A DNA stretch of 32,080 nucleotides from Selenomonadaceae bacterium (GCA_017484005.1 JAFUTY010000002.1:1-32080); one strand, 5' to 3'. Numbered from the stretch's first letter, positions 1-8,768 are shown. The notes: generated by a model from the letters alone, not told the origin. Program-made: numbers and translations.

Positions 1-93
1 CGGGATCAATTTTTGCAATTCATCGAGAATCGTGATATTCGCGTAGGATCTTTTCAAATTTGGATGTCCGGAAATGACCAAAACGTTTTTCAT
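1..93 (-). CDS. Flavodoxin-fold NAD(P)H oxidoreductase, N-terminal fragment
   Basis: Only the first 31 codons are in the window; the gene runs off the left edge. The start MKNVLVISGHPNLKRSYAN is the typical first beta-strand and FMN phosphate-binding loop (SGHP-x-x-x-x-S) of the flavodoxin-like NAD(P)H dehydrogenase (quinone) family, related to KefF, MdaB and YwrO. Such proteins bind FMN and reduce quinones or act as general stress reductases in the cytoplasm. An AGGAG ribosome site sits 8 bases before the ATG. It follows the regulator gene at 164-1373 in the same direction with a 70-base gap, so it may be its target or co-transcribed; that is inference. The family is fairly certain, the exact member is not. 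Confidence 0.7.
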   Translation of the reverse strand, partial: MKNVLVISGHPNLKRSYANITILDELQKLIP

Positions 94-163
94 AAAATCA
101 CTCCTCAAAAAAAATTCGGAGCGATCCTATCATTCGAAAAATCGGTTTGAGATAAATTTTACT

Positions 164-1373
164 TTATTCGTTGAGAGACAATCGATATCCCTTGCCGCGA
201 ATGAATTCAATTCGAATCGATGAATCCTTCGAGAGTTTCAATTTTCGTCGAAGGTTGCAGATGTGCATGGTGAGAGTGTTGCTCGTGATTTGAAGTTCTC
301 CATCTCGCCAAATCGATTTGTAAAATTCACTCGGCTCAATCGGTTTATTGAGATTTTCGACGAGCACAAGGAGAATCTCGAATTCCGAGGGCGTGAGATT
401 GATCTTTCTTCCATCGAGCTCAACTTGCCGCTGCCTTGAAAATATGACGAGAGAATCCCCGACATGAATTCCGCAATCGTTGACGAGCTGTGAAAACTGC
501 CCCCCCCCCCCGAGAATTAAATCGAAAAAAAAAACTCGAGTCTGAATTTTTAATCTCCTCGACTTCTTCGATTGGAAAAACTAAAGCATTCACCACAAAT
601 CGATCGTCAATTTTCGAAATCATTCCCCATTCAAAAACCTGCGACGAATCTTGATCAATTTGTTCGGGAGATTGAGTTCGATAGCTCACGAAATATGAAT
701 TTTGATCTTTCAATTTCGATCGACAGCGATTCAGCACTTCAACATATCGCGATTGATCCGCTGGATGAATTTGTGACAGCGAGGATTTTTGAGACATCGC
801 GATGAAATTTCGAAGCCGCTTATAACCAATGAGCTCGATGAATTGCAAATTGATATAAATATACGGCAGACAATCTTCCAATAGAAAACTTTTCATCGCA
901 ATTTTAGTCATATCGAGACGCGGCGAATCGATTTTGATTTCATCATTGTAAACAAATTGATACAATGGACATCCACAGTTCAAATCCAAATGATGAACGT
1001 GATAGCTCGAGCATAGAATCTTTTTATCGACGATTTGAAAATAGAATGAGAAAAATAGTTTCACTTGATTCGAATGCTGTTTATCTCTCAAAATTATTTT
1101 TGAGACAATGACACAGCTATCTTCAGACGATGCGACGACTTGATAATCCTCGCTCAAAAAATCTAATGACTCGCGAATAACATCAACGAATCGATAGAAA
1201 AATTTTCTAACGTCCTCGATATTCGTCAAAATTTGATCAACGCTGCCGCCAATCCATGTAAAATTGTTCGAGTTGATATACGACAGAACTTTTTCGACGT
1301 CTCCCTTGATATAGAATGCTTTAATCATCTCCCCAGCGATTTTGACAGCGCGGTTCAATTGAAATTTATGCAT
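164..1373 (-). CDS. NTF2-like / PAS / winged-helix regulator, reading frame broken at a poly-G tract
   Basis: As read, translation from ATG 1373 (RBS AAAGGAG, 8-base spacing) gives a 317-residue protein ending at 420. Residues 1-130 resemble an NTF2/SnoaL-like sensor fold (KGDVEKVLSYI, FTWIGG). Residues about 135-265 look PAS-like (YIYINLQFIELIGYK, then IHPADQSRY). The frame breaks at 12 consecutive G (500-511 on the plus strand as C). Removing one G lets translation run on to 164, adding a complete OmpR/PhoB-type winged helix (LTPSEFEILL, then ITSNTLTMHICNLRRKL, then IRGKGYRLS), about 402 residues in all. The gene is therefore either switched off by slippage or carries a sequencing error in the homopolymer. 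There is no receiver domain, so it is a one-component regulator. The ligand and targets are unknown. Confidence 0.75.
500..511. repeat. Poly-C/poly-G tract (12 bases) inside the regulator gene
   Basis: Twelve C on the plus strand, that is twelve G in the sense of the minus-strand regulator. It lies in the linker between the PAS-like and winged-helix domains. Twelve G give a stop about 30 codons later; 11 or 14 G would restore one full-length frame. A run of 10 T lies 13 bases upstream in the sense direction (525-534), a second possible slippage site. This is the only run of this kind noticed in the window. Confidence 0.9.
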
Positions 1374-1460
1374 TCAGATTTCTCCTTTCAATTTGGAAAC
1401 GTTTTTTGTAGAATAATCCCAATTTAATTTCAATGCAAAAAATTTTTGGGAGGCTTTTCA
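1374..1460. promoter_or_regulatory. Divergent promoter region between the regulator and ppaC
   Basis: This 87-base gap must hold promoters for both genes. On the minus strand a TTGAAA hexamer and a TACAAA hexamer are spaced by 17 bases and could drive the regulator. Ribosome sites are AAAGGAG for the regulator and GGGAGG (1448-1453) for ppaC. No convincing operator was seen; a plus-strand promoter is not clear. Confidence 0.45.
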
Positions 1461-3107
1461 ATGGCAAAGAAAAAACCGATCTATGTTATCGGTCATCGAA
1501 ATCCTGACACCGATTCGATTTGTTCTGCGCTCGGTTATGCAAATCTGAAACGTTCGCTGGGATTCAATGCTGTCGCGGCTCGATGCGGCAAGATCAATAA
1601 TGAGACGAAATATGCTCTCGAATATTTCAAGATTGATCCTCCGCAATTGCTCGTGGATCTTTATCCGCGTGTGAAAGATGTTGCGCTCGAATCGAAAGTC
1701 GTGGTGAAACAGCATGATACATTGAGACATCTCGGCGAAATCATGCGTAAAACTGATCTCCTCTCGATTCCAGTCACAGATTCTGGCGGTGAGCTCGTCG
1801 GAATGGTGACAGTCAACGATCTTGCAAAGCGATATTTTCAAGAGCTCGGAATGACTTCGCTGACTGATATGCGCGTCAGATATCGAGATATCATTCAAGC
1901 GACCGATGCAAAAGTCTTAGTATCTGGCGACGAGGGAGCATTCATCGAGGGACAAGTTCGAATCGCGGCAGGATCTCTCGCAACGATTAAAGAAGTTGTC
2001 AAGCCGAAGGATATCGTTTTGGTTGGAGATCGCGGCGAGGAAACTCTTCGTCAATGCATCGATATCGGAATTTCATGTTTGCTCGTCACAGAAAATTGTC
2101 GAGTTGCAGAATCAGTTCTCGAGGAAGCTAAGGAACGTGGAGCATTTGTTCTATCGACGCCATATGATACTTATACCGTCGGAAGATTGATCAATCAGTG
2201 CGTCCCGATTCGTCGAATCATGCAGCAGAATCCAGTTTCATTCAAGCCGCTCGATCTTTTGGCAGATATCAAAGGGAAAATGGAAGAATTGAATTACATC
2301 AATTATCCAGTTGTCGAAAATAATCGATTGGTAGGATTGATTTCGAAAGACGAATTGACGCTGACAGATCCGGATCGAGTGATTTTGGTCGATCACAATG
2401 AACGTGGACAGGCAATCGAAGGAATCGAGAATGCCAAGGTTATCGAGATTGTAGATCATCATCGACTTGGCGGAGTTCATACATCTGAGCCGATTTATAT
2501 GCACACTGAACCGGTTGGATGTACTGCGACAATGGTTTCGAATATGTATTGGGATCGCGATGTTGAAATTCCACAATCGATCGCGGGAGTTTTATTATCG
2601 GCGATTATTTCAGATACATTGCTGTTCAAATCGCCAACCTGTACTGCGCTCGATAAAAAGACTGCCGAGAAATTGGCAGATATCGCGAAAGTCGATTTGA
2701 AAGAATATGGGCTCGCAATGCTTCGAGCTGGCGCAGGGATTGGAGATAAAACTCCTCCAGAAATCGCGAATACAGATCTCAAAGAATTCCAGATCGGTGA
2801 ATATAAAATCATTGTCAGTCAGATTTCCGTCATGGATACTGATGAAGTCATGGCGATTGAATCGAAACTTCTCGATGCGATGCAGAATTTGTGCAAGTCG
2901 GGCGGCTATGATATGAGTCTGCTGATGGTGACAAATATTCTCGATGAAGCGACAACTCTATTGTACGTTGGATCTCCGCGCACATTGATCGGCGAAGCAT
3001 TCAGAAAAGATTCGAGCGGCACTCACATCTATCTGCCTGGAGTCGTTTCGAGAAAGAAACAGATCATTCCGCAGCTTTCCGAAGCAGTGAAACGAATCCA
3101 AATGTAA
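1461..3107 (+). CDS. ppaC: Manganese-dependent inorganic pyrophosphatase, family II, with CBS-DRTGG regulatory insert
   Basis: Hydrolyses pyrophosphate to phosphate in the cytoplasm. Start ATG 1461 is chosen because GGGAGG lies 7 bases upstream; a longer frame from TTG 1446 lacks a ribosome site. The product is 548 residues. The DHH domain begins with VIGHRNPDTDS (metal ligands H12, D16, D18) and continues after the insert with EIVDHHRLGG. The insert, about residues 70-305, holds CBS1 (LLSIPVTDSGGELVGMVTV), a DRTGG domain and CBS2 (NYPVVENNRLVGLISKDEL). The C-terminal DHHA2 domain carries the substrate-binding motif SRKKQ. The CBS-DRTGG form is known in Clostridia and related Firmicutes, where AMP/ADP inhibit and ATP or diadenosine polyphosphates activate; regulation here is inferred from family knowledge. 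It ends at a bidirectional terminator. Confidence 0.95.
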   Translation: MAKKKPIYVIGHRNPDTDSICSALGYANLKRSLGFNAVAARCGKINNETKYALEYFKIDPPQLLVDLYPRVKDVALESKVVVKQHDTLRHLGEIMRKTDLLSIPVTDSGGELVGMVTVNDLAKRYFQELGMTSLTDMRVRYRDIIQATDAKVLVSGDEGAFIEGQVRIAAGSLATIKEVVKPKDIVLVGDRGEETLRQCIDIGISCLLVTENCRVAESVLEEAKERGAFVLSTPYDTYTVGRLINQCVPIRRIMQQNPVSFKPLDLLADIKGKMEELNYINYPVVENNRLVGLISKDELTLTDPDRVILVDHNERGQAIEGIENAKVIEIVDHHRLGGVHTSEPIYMHTEPVGCTATMVSNMYWDRDVEIPQSIAGVLLSAIISDTLLFKSPTCTALDKKTAEKLADIAKVDLKEYGLAMLRAGAGIGDKTPPEIANTDLKEFQIGEYKIIVSQISVMDTDEVMAIESKLLDAMQNLCKSGGYDMSLLMVTNILDEATTLLYVGSPRTLIGEAFRKDSSGTHIYLPGVVSRKKQIIPQLSEAVKRIQM

Positions 3108-3134
3108 GAAACATGATGTTTCATCCAATTTAAT

Positions 3135-3194
3135 CCGGAAATAAAAAAGATCCTCAGATCAAAATCGATCTGGGGATCTCTTTTTTTATTTCCG
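3135..3194. terminator. Bidirectional terminator between ppaC and the RTX-like gene
   Basis: Stem arms GATCCTCAGATC (3149-3160) and GATCTGGGGATC (3167-3178) pair with one G-U. They are flanked by an A-run on the left and a T-run on the right, and the flanks CGGAAATAAAAAA and TTTTTTTATTTCCG also pair. It can therefore stop transcription from both sides, ppaC from the left and the minus-strand gene ending at 3203 from the right. Confidence 0.9.
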
Positions 3195-3202
3195 AATGAT
3201 TT

Positions 3203-6031
3203 TTATGAGTTGAAAGTATGATTCGTGAAATCAGCAGTATATTTTCCACTCGCAAGACTGAATGTTGTCATACTCGTTCCAACGATATTCAAACTCGATT
3301 CGCCAACTGAAATGATCAATCCTGAATCCGTGAATTCATAATTCGAGATTTCATCGATTGTATAACTCGAAAGATCGACGACATCATTCGAATCTCCATA
3401 TTGAATTGTAACATTGCCATCGCTCGAATTGAACACGAATACATCGCGACCAGTTCCACCGATCAAAGTATCATTTCCACCGCCGCCCCATAGAGTCGAA
3501 GATTTTTGTCCGCCATAGAGAACGTTGTCATTGGAATCGCCGGAGATATTGATTCTTCCAGTTGCAGAGCTCGCATCGATGTTAGCGATGTTGTAGTAGG
3601 AAACATCAGATCCCGCAAGATTCAAATTAACTGAACTGCTCGAATCAACTATAACAGTTCCATTCTCGCCGCCTTGATAGGCTGTGACATCTTTATCATA
3701 GTAAACGGTGTGAGTTGAATCTGCAACGCGAATAACTCCTTTTGTACCAGTCAGAACGAATTTGATATCTGTCTGATTCGTGAAAGTTCCGCTCCCCATG
3801 ACGAAAGTAGTCGTTCCGTTATCGTTGGAAAATTCAAGTTCACCAGAATTATTGATTGAAACAGTTCCATTAACAAGTCCCAACATATCAATGACGTTAG
3901 AATTGCTGCTCGTTCCAGCAGTGAAATTGTAAACAATATCATCGCCGCTGAAATTTGGCTTATAGACAATGATAGTTCCACGCCCTGCATAGATTGTATC
4001 ATTGCCTTCGCCGCCATTTGCAACTGCATTTTTTCCAGCTGCGCCGGATTCAATAGAGATAATATCATTGCCATCGCCAGCACTGATAGTATCATTTGCA
4101 CCGGCATAGATTGTATCGTTGAAATCTCCGCCGAGTGAAACGAAATCGCGAGTTGTTCCATTTGCATTGGTGAATAGGAGAATTTCATCATTTTGCGAAT
4201 CGCTGAAGTTGATAATTGCCGTCGATCCTGAATTCGTCCAAACTACACTGTAGATTGAATCCTCGTCGATTTCATTGTCATCGTTGAGAGTCACAGATCC
4301 ATCTGCCATGTGAATCATCGAGAAAGTAATTCCAGAAGTAGAAACTAGATCTGAAGCATCGAAAACTGTTCCTGCATAAACTCCAGAAGTCGATGCATCT
4401 GCCGCGTTTGCATAGTTGTAGAATTTTCCATTACCGAAGAAATCTGCAGTTAAATTCTTAACTCCTGCATCAACTAAAATCGCGTCTCCAGAATTGAAAT
4501 CGATGTTTGTAATTGTGATTGTTGATTGATCTGATTTGCTCGATACCGAATTCGATTCCGCGTAGAAAATATTTGAATTGCTTGAGCTGCCTGTCAAAGT
4601 AATATCTTCATTCAAATCGCTCGAAATACTGAAAAGAGTATTTCCACCATCAACACTATCGATTTTCAGATCGATTGCCAAAATGTTTCCATTGGAATCG
4701 GAAGTCAAAGATGAATCGGTAATGATTGTGATTATATTACTGCCAACTGAAACTTCATATCCGGAATTTGTAGCGATAAGAGATCCATTCGCGACGAGCG
4801 TAGTATTTGAATCGAAATTATTGATCGTATCGTTGCCGCTTTCGTAAGTGATCAATAGATTTGCGCCGCTTGCAATATCGATATAATCATCGCCAGATCC
4901 AGAATTGATCGAAATATTTGCAGTGCTTGAAACTGTATCGATGAAAATGGAATCATTGCCATCGCCGAGATTCATCGAAACATTTGCGCTATCGATTCCA
5001 TTGATTGAAATTCGATCAGAATCACTTCCGCCCGATATATTGACGCTCGAATCAGTTCCGATGCTCGAGATTTCAACATTGATTCCATTGAATTCCGCCG
5101 AGCTTTCCAAAGATTCCGCAGTGATTCCAGGATTTCGCGAAACGTCAACTCGATTAATGTGTTTTGGAATTCCAGATGTGATTTCGAGATTCCCTTGAAC
5201 ATTGCCGAGTTTGAATGTATCAGAGCCGCCATTTCCTTGAAGAGTGATATTGCTGTTGCTGCCGATATCACCAATTTCGACAATATCATTTCCATCTTGC
5301 AATTCCGCGTTCAAATATGATGAATTGCCGAGATTTTCGATTTTGATGCTATTAAATTGATTTCCACCGAGAAAAGTCAACACTCCGCCGTCTGAAACAT
5401 TTCCGATTTCTGCCGTCAATGAATTAATCGCAACTGCACCGATACTGACATTGTTCCCGACGCTGCCAACAATCAGAGAATCATTTCCGCCATCGAGCCA
5501 CATATGAAAATCATTCGAATCAGCGATATTGCCAATCGAAATTTGATCGCTATTCGAGCCGAAGCTATGATTTCCAGCACCTAAATCGATTGCGAAGAAA
5601 TTATTCGAGCTTTCAACATTTTCGAGGACAACTTCATTCGATGCAGAGCCGGAGACACTCATGAAAAAAATATTTCTCGCGCCGGTGATGCTATCGATTT
5701 CGACTTGATTCGTTCCAGATCCATTTGTCTGATAAATGAAAAGTCTGGTGCTATTTAGATTTTGCACTGAAACTTTGCTGCTCGATTCATTCGCAACATT
5801 GATTTGATTGGTAATATTTGCGCCGGATAGAGTTGCGATTGTGATATTGTTTGATTCGCCGCTTCCGGATATCGTGATTTGATTTGCAGTTCCAGCGATG
5901 CTCAAAACGTCAGATCCTGCGCCGAGATCAATTGAAACTGAATCGATATCGCTCGAAAAATATATCGAGTCATTTTCATTGCTTGCAGTGATCGTTGAGC
6001 CGGATACACTTTCGAAATTATAATTCGCCAT
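3203..6031 (-). CDS. RTX-like repeat protein, probable type I secreted, calcium-binding beta-roll
   Basis: Start MANYNFES at ATG 6031 is chosen because GGAGGA lies 6-7 bases before it; a frame 9 codons longer has no such site. The product is 942 residues, rich in Ser, Asn, Asp, Gly and Ile, with no cysteine seen. Many units resemble the RTX nonapeptide: GDGNDSIFI, GSGDDYIDI, GAGSDVLSI, DGGNDSLIV, GDGNDIISI, and near the C-terminus the classic pair GGGGNDTLIGGTGRDVFVF. The N-terminal third shows a longer period of roughly 22-26 residues with alternating beta strands. There is no Sec signal peptide, as expected for type I secretion with a C-terminal signal. No secretion genes are in the window. 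The role (adhesin, S-layer-like protein or enzyme carrier) cannot be told; no catalytic domain was recognised. Confidence 0.75.
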   Translation of the reverse strand: MANYNFESVSGSTITASNENDSIYFSSDIDSVSIDLGAGSDVLSIAGTANQITISGSGESNNITIATLSGANITNQINVANESSSKVSVQNLNSTRLFIYQTNGSGTNQVEIDSITGARNIFFMSVSGSASNEVVLENVESSNNFFAIDLGAGNHSFGSNSDQISIGNIADSNDFHMWLDGGNDSLIVGSVGNNVSIGAVAINSLTAEIGNVSDGGVLTFLGGNQFNSIKIENLGNSSYLNAELQDGNDIVEIGDIGSNSNITLQGNGGSDTFKLGNVQGNLEITSGIPKHINRVDVSRNPGITAESLESSAEFNGINVEISSIGTDSSVNISGGSDSDRISINGIDSANVSMNLGDGNDSIFIDTVSSTANISINSGSGDDYIDIASGANLLITYESGNDTINNFDSNTTLVANGSLIATNSGYEVSVGSNIITIITDSSLTSDSNGNILAIDLKIDSVDGGNTLFSISSDLNEDITLTGSSSNSNIFYAESNSVSSKSDQSTITITNIDFNSGDAILVDAGVKNLTADFFGNGKFYNYANAADASTSGVYAGTVFDASDLVSTSGITFSMIHMADGSVTLNDDNEIDEDSIYSVVWTNSGSTAIINFSDSQNDEILLFTNANGTTRDFVSLGGDFNDTIYAGANDTISAGDGNDIISIESGAAGKNAVANGGEGNDTIYAGRGTIIVYKPNFSGDDIVYNFTAGTSSNSNVIDMLGLVNGTVSINNSGELEFSNDNGTTTFVMGSGTFTNQTDIKFVLTGTKGVIRVADSTHTVYYDKDVTAYQGGENGTVIVDSSSSVNLNLAGSDVSYYNIANIDASSATGRINISGDSNDNVLYGGQKSSTLWGGGGNDTLIGGTGRDVFVFNSSDGNVTIQYGDSNDVVDLSSYTIDEISNYEFTDSGLIISVGESSLNIVGTSMTTFSLASGKYTADFTNHTFNS

Positions 6032-6064
6032 TGATAATCCTCCAACATTTAGAATCAATTCGAG

Positions 6065-6093
6065 ATTTTAGCGCATTGATTTTTCAATCAACT
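6065..6093 (-). promoter_or_regulatory. Possible promoter and 16-bp palindrome upstream of the RTX-like gene
   Basis: A TAAAAT hexamer (minus strand, 6065-6070) lies 34 bases upstream of the RTX start codon. A perfect inverted repeat, TTGATT-N4-AATCAA, lies at 6076-6091, where a -35 region would fall. The half sites look like those of Crp/Fnr-family regulators, but a palindrome of this size also arises by chance. Confidence 0.35.
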
Positions 6094-6111
6094 AAATCTT
6101 TCTTTATCATT

Positions 6112-6170
6112 CCGAACAGAAAAAGATCCTCAACAGATCAAATGATCTATCGAGGATCTTTTGTGTTCGG
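6112..6170 (-). terminator. Terminator after treC
   Basis: It starts directly after the treC stop codon. Stem arms GATCCTC and GAGGATC are extended by A/T runs and by outer arms CCGAACA and TGTTCGG, giving a long hairpin. The loop holds a smaller AGATC/GATCT pairing. A T-run follows the stem on both strands, so it can act in both directions, although only treC faces it. Confidence 0.85.
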
Positions 6171-7805
6171 TTAATTCAGTGAGAAAACGATCGATTCATA
6201 TGGACGCAAATTTGTATCGATCGATTCATAGTTGCCGAGAATTTTTTTATATCCTGCCGCGAGATATTCAGACAACGATCGATCTTGCAATTTGACTTCG
6301 GAATTTCTGAAATTGCAAATCACGATCAATTCTTTCGAATCGAGAGTTCTTCGATATGCAACGACATCATCATTATCCCGCTCGATGAATTCGATATCGC
6401 CATCTTGAACGATTGGATTGTCTTTGCGGAATTTGATCAGCATTTTGTAAAAATTCAAGACGGAATTTTTATCGCGCAATTCATTTTCGACATTTATCGT
6501 TTCAAAATTTTTCGGCGAAGAAATCCATGGTTCAGCCGTTGAAAATCCTGCAAATTTTTCAGCCGACCACTGCATCGGCGTTCGAGAATTGTCACGCGAT
6601 CTCTCACCGATTATCTTGAGCGCGTCAGATTCGGATTTGCCCTGCTCGAGAAGAATCTTGTAATAATTCAAACTCTCGACGTCGCGATACTGCTCAATCG
6701 AAGTGAATTTTGCATTTGTCATCCCGAGCTCTTCGCCTTGATATACATACGGAGTTCCGCGCATCAGATGAATTGTTGTCGCGAGCATCTTGGCAGATTC
6801 AATTCCATCGTCGCCAAATCGCGAAACTGCTCTCGGTTGATCATGATTGCACCAGAACACTGCATTCCAGCCGCCCGATTTTGACATTCCAACCTGCCAT
6901 TCCTCGAACAATTTTTTCAGCTCGTGAATATCTGCATTCATCAGTGACCATTTATCGCCATCCTTATAATCCACTTTCAAATGATGAAAACTGAAAACCA
7001 TTGAAAGCTCGTGATCCTCTGGACGTGTGTAAAGCAAACAATTTTTGAGATCTGTTGATGCCATTTCGCCGACTGTAATCATTCCATCTATTCCGGAATT
7101 CTTTACTAATTCGCGCAAATATTCATGAACGTGTGGACCATCTGCAAATAATTTTCTGCCTAGTCCCTCAGTATCATCCTCAAAAACTTCCGGCTTTGAT
7201 ATCAAATTTATTACATCGAATCGAAAACCTGCAACGCCTCGATCCTTCCAAAATCTCACGACATTTGCAAGCTCCTCGCGAACTTTTGGATTCGTCCAAT
7301 CGAGATCCGGCTGACTCACATCATGCAAATGCAGATACCAATTCTTCAGATGAGATTCCCACTGCCATGCACTTCCGCCGAATGCACATTGCCAATTTGT
7401 CGGCGGCTCATTATCTCCACGCCCATCGCGAAAAATGTAATATCGCTGATAATTTTCATCGCCATTGATCGCTTTTTGAAACCATTCATGCTGATCCGAT
7501 GTATGACAAAGCACCATGTCGAGCATGATTTTCAAACCTTTTTCATCGGCAGATTTTACCAATTCATCGAAATCTGCCATTGTTCCAAAACGCGAATCGA
7601 CCTCGCAATAATTCGAGACGTCATAACCATTATCTTTTTGCGGCGATGGAAAAAATGGTGTGAGCCAGAGATAATCGACGCCGAGATCCTTCAAATAGTC
7701 AAGCCGTTGAATCACTCCGCGAAGATCCCCGAGTCCATCACCATTCGAATCTTGAAACGATTTTGGATAAATCTGATAGACAACTTTATCCTTGAAACTC
7801 GCCAT
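6171..7805 (-). CDS. treC: Trehalose-6-phosphate hydrolase (GH13)
   Basis: Cleaves trehalose 6-phosphate, delivered by the PTS, to glucose and glucose 6-phosphate in the cytoplasm. The product is 544 residues, normal for the TreC/TreA family. The GH13 motifs are all present: the nucleophile D197 in GFRFDVIN, acid/base E247 in TVGEM, and D322 in CNHDQPR; the N-terminus VVYQIYPKSFQDSNGDG and the calcium-loop-like DSNGDGLGDL are typical of the oligo-1,6-glucosidase/TreC group. RBS GAGGTGAG overlaps the stop of the preceding hydrolase gene, and a terminator follows at once, so it is the last gene of the tre operon. The assignment to trehalose rather than another alpha-glucoside rests on the linked treP-type PTS and the GntR repressor. 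Confidence 0.9.
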   Translation of the reverse strand: MASFKDKVVYQIYPKSFQDSNGDGLGDLRGVIQRLDYLKDLGVDYLWLTPFFPSPQKDNGYDVSNYCEVDSRFGTMADFDELVKSADEKGLKIMLDMVLCHTSDQHEWFQKAINGDENYQRYYIFRDGRGDNEPPTNWQCAFGGSAWQWESHLKNWYLHLHDVSQPDLDWTNPKVREELANVVRFWKDRGVAGFRFDVINLISKPEVFEDDTEGLGRKLFADGPHVHEYLRELVKNSGIDGMITVGEMASTDLKNCLLYTRPEDHELSMVFSFHHLKVDYKDGDKWSLMNADIHELKKLFEEWQVGMSKSGGWNAVFWCNHDQPRAVSRFGDDGIESAKMLATTIHLMRGTPYVYQGEELGMTNAKFTSIEQYRDVESLNYYKILLEQGKSESDALKIIGERSRDNSRTPMQWSAEKFAGFSTAEPWISSPKNFETINVENELRDKNSVLNFYKMLIKFRKDNPIVQDGDIEFIERDNDDVVAYRRTLDSKELIVICNFRNSEVKLQDRSLSEYLAAGYKKILGNYESIDTNLRPYESIVFSLN

Positions 7806-7814
7806 GATCTCACC

Positions 7815-8768
7815 TCATTTATTCAAATATTCATCGAAGAAATTGTTGAGCTCCTCGATTGCCTCCAATACATATTTTTTGACGTAATAGAGCTGGATGT
7901 GAGTCGCCCCGTCAATCCATCGAAGTTTTTTGATTCCCTTTGCCTTGTGAAATGTTTCTTCCGCAAAATATTTCGTGTTTGCCTCTGAACCTGCAATTAT
8001 CAACAGAGGGCGCGGATAAATCAATTCGACATGATCCAGTGCTGTGAAATTGATAATTGAATCGATTCGCGAAAAAATCATCTTGTTGACTGATCGATCG
8101 TGTTTCGCGGGAGAGTTTCGATAATATTCATAGCCCTCGCGATAATCATTCTGCTTGCCGACAGTTTCTTCCGTGGAATTTGGAACATAACCGATGTAAA
8201 AAATCGGCTCTCCATTGGCTTCTCTGGTGCGCTGCGATGAAATTTGCGCCAATAGATTTTGACGAGCCTCGTCAGTCATATCGCGCTCTAATCCATTTCG
8301 AAACAGATCTCCCAAATCTGCCATGCTGACTGTCGCTATCGCTTTGATTCGCTGATCTGTCTCGGCAGCTTTTATGCAATATCCTCCGGATGCACACATT
8401 CCCAAAATTCCGATTCGATCACTGTCAACATCGTTCCGCGTTGTAAGATAATCAACCGCACATCGAAAATCCTCGATTCGCGCCGAGGGATTTTCCAAAT
8501 ATCGAGGCTCTCCAGCACTTTCACCTTGATAGCTCGCATCGAAAGCTAGCGTCAAAAATCCTTTTTCAGCGAGCAGTGTTGCATAAACTCCAGCTGTCTG
8601 TTCCTTGACTCCGCCGGAAGGATGTCCAATTATCACTGCCGGATATTTCTCGCGAGAAATTTTGGTTGATTTGAAAATATTTCCCGCGAGAGTGATTTGT
8701 TGATTTGGAAACTTGACTGATTCGATTTTGACTGCCGCAGTTTTGATAACATCTTGATAGTACAGCAT
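7815..8768 (-). CDS. Alpha/beta hydrolase, dienelactone-hydrolase-like (YcjY-type)
   Basis: Start ATG 8768 (MLYYQDV) is chosen for its AGGAG site 7 bases upstream; the longer frame from 8795 starts inside the previous gene. The product is 317 residues. The alpha/beta hydrolase fold is shown by the oxyanion region VIIGHPSGG, the nucleophile elbow GMCASGGY (residues 123-130), the acid region IIAGSEANTKYF and the histidine in GATHIQLYY. The elbow has cysteine (C125) where most esterases have serine, as in dienelactone hydrolase. No signal peptide, so cytoplasmic. It is placed between an SDR gene and treC with tight spacing, within the trehalose operon. The substrate is unknown. Confidence 0.8.
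   Translation of the reverse strand: MLYYQDVIKTAAVKIESVKFPNQQITLAGNIFKSTKISREKYPAVIIGHPSGGVKEQTAGVYATLLAEKGFLTLAFDASYQGESAGEPRYLENPSARIEDFRCAVDYLTTRNDVDSDRIGILGMCASGGYCIKAAETDQRIKAIATVSMADLGDLFRNGLERDMTDEARQNLLAQISSQRTREANGEPIFYIGYVPNSTEETVGKQNDYREGYEYYRNSPAKHDRSVNKMIFSRIDSIINFTALDHVELIYPRPLLIIAGSEANTKYFAEETFHKAKGIKKLRWIDGATHIQLYYVKKYVLEAIEELNNFFDEYLNK

Noticed and set aside
94..163. Terminator between the regulator and the flavodoxin-fold gene
   Set aside because: There is a run of T on the minus strand, but the preceding stem is only about 4 bp, too weak to call.
238..465. Independent 75-codon frame next to the poly-G tract
   Set aside because: It is a third frame over the winged-helix coding region; the frame that matches the PhoB-type domain is the real one.
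3751..4191. Second minus-strand frame of 146 codons inside the RTX-like gene
   Set aside because: It is an alternate frame of the repeat-rich gene; its length comes from the repeated D-G-N codons.
3203..6031. Repeated DNA inside the RTX-like gene as a CRISPR-like array
   Set aside because: The repeats are degenerate, coding and in frame, and have no constant repeat with unique spacers.
7323..7988. Plus-strand open frame of 221 codons opposite treC and the hydrolase gene
   Set aside because: It is antisense to two well-conserved genes, has no ribosome site and its translation resembles no protein family; it is a shadow of codon bias (few stops opposite CGA/GAT-rich genes).
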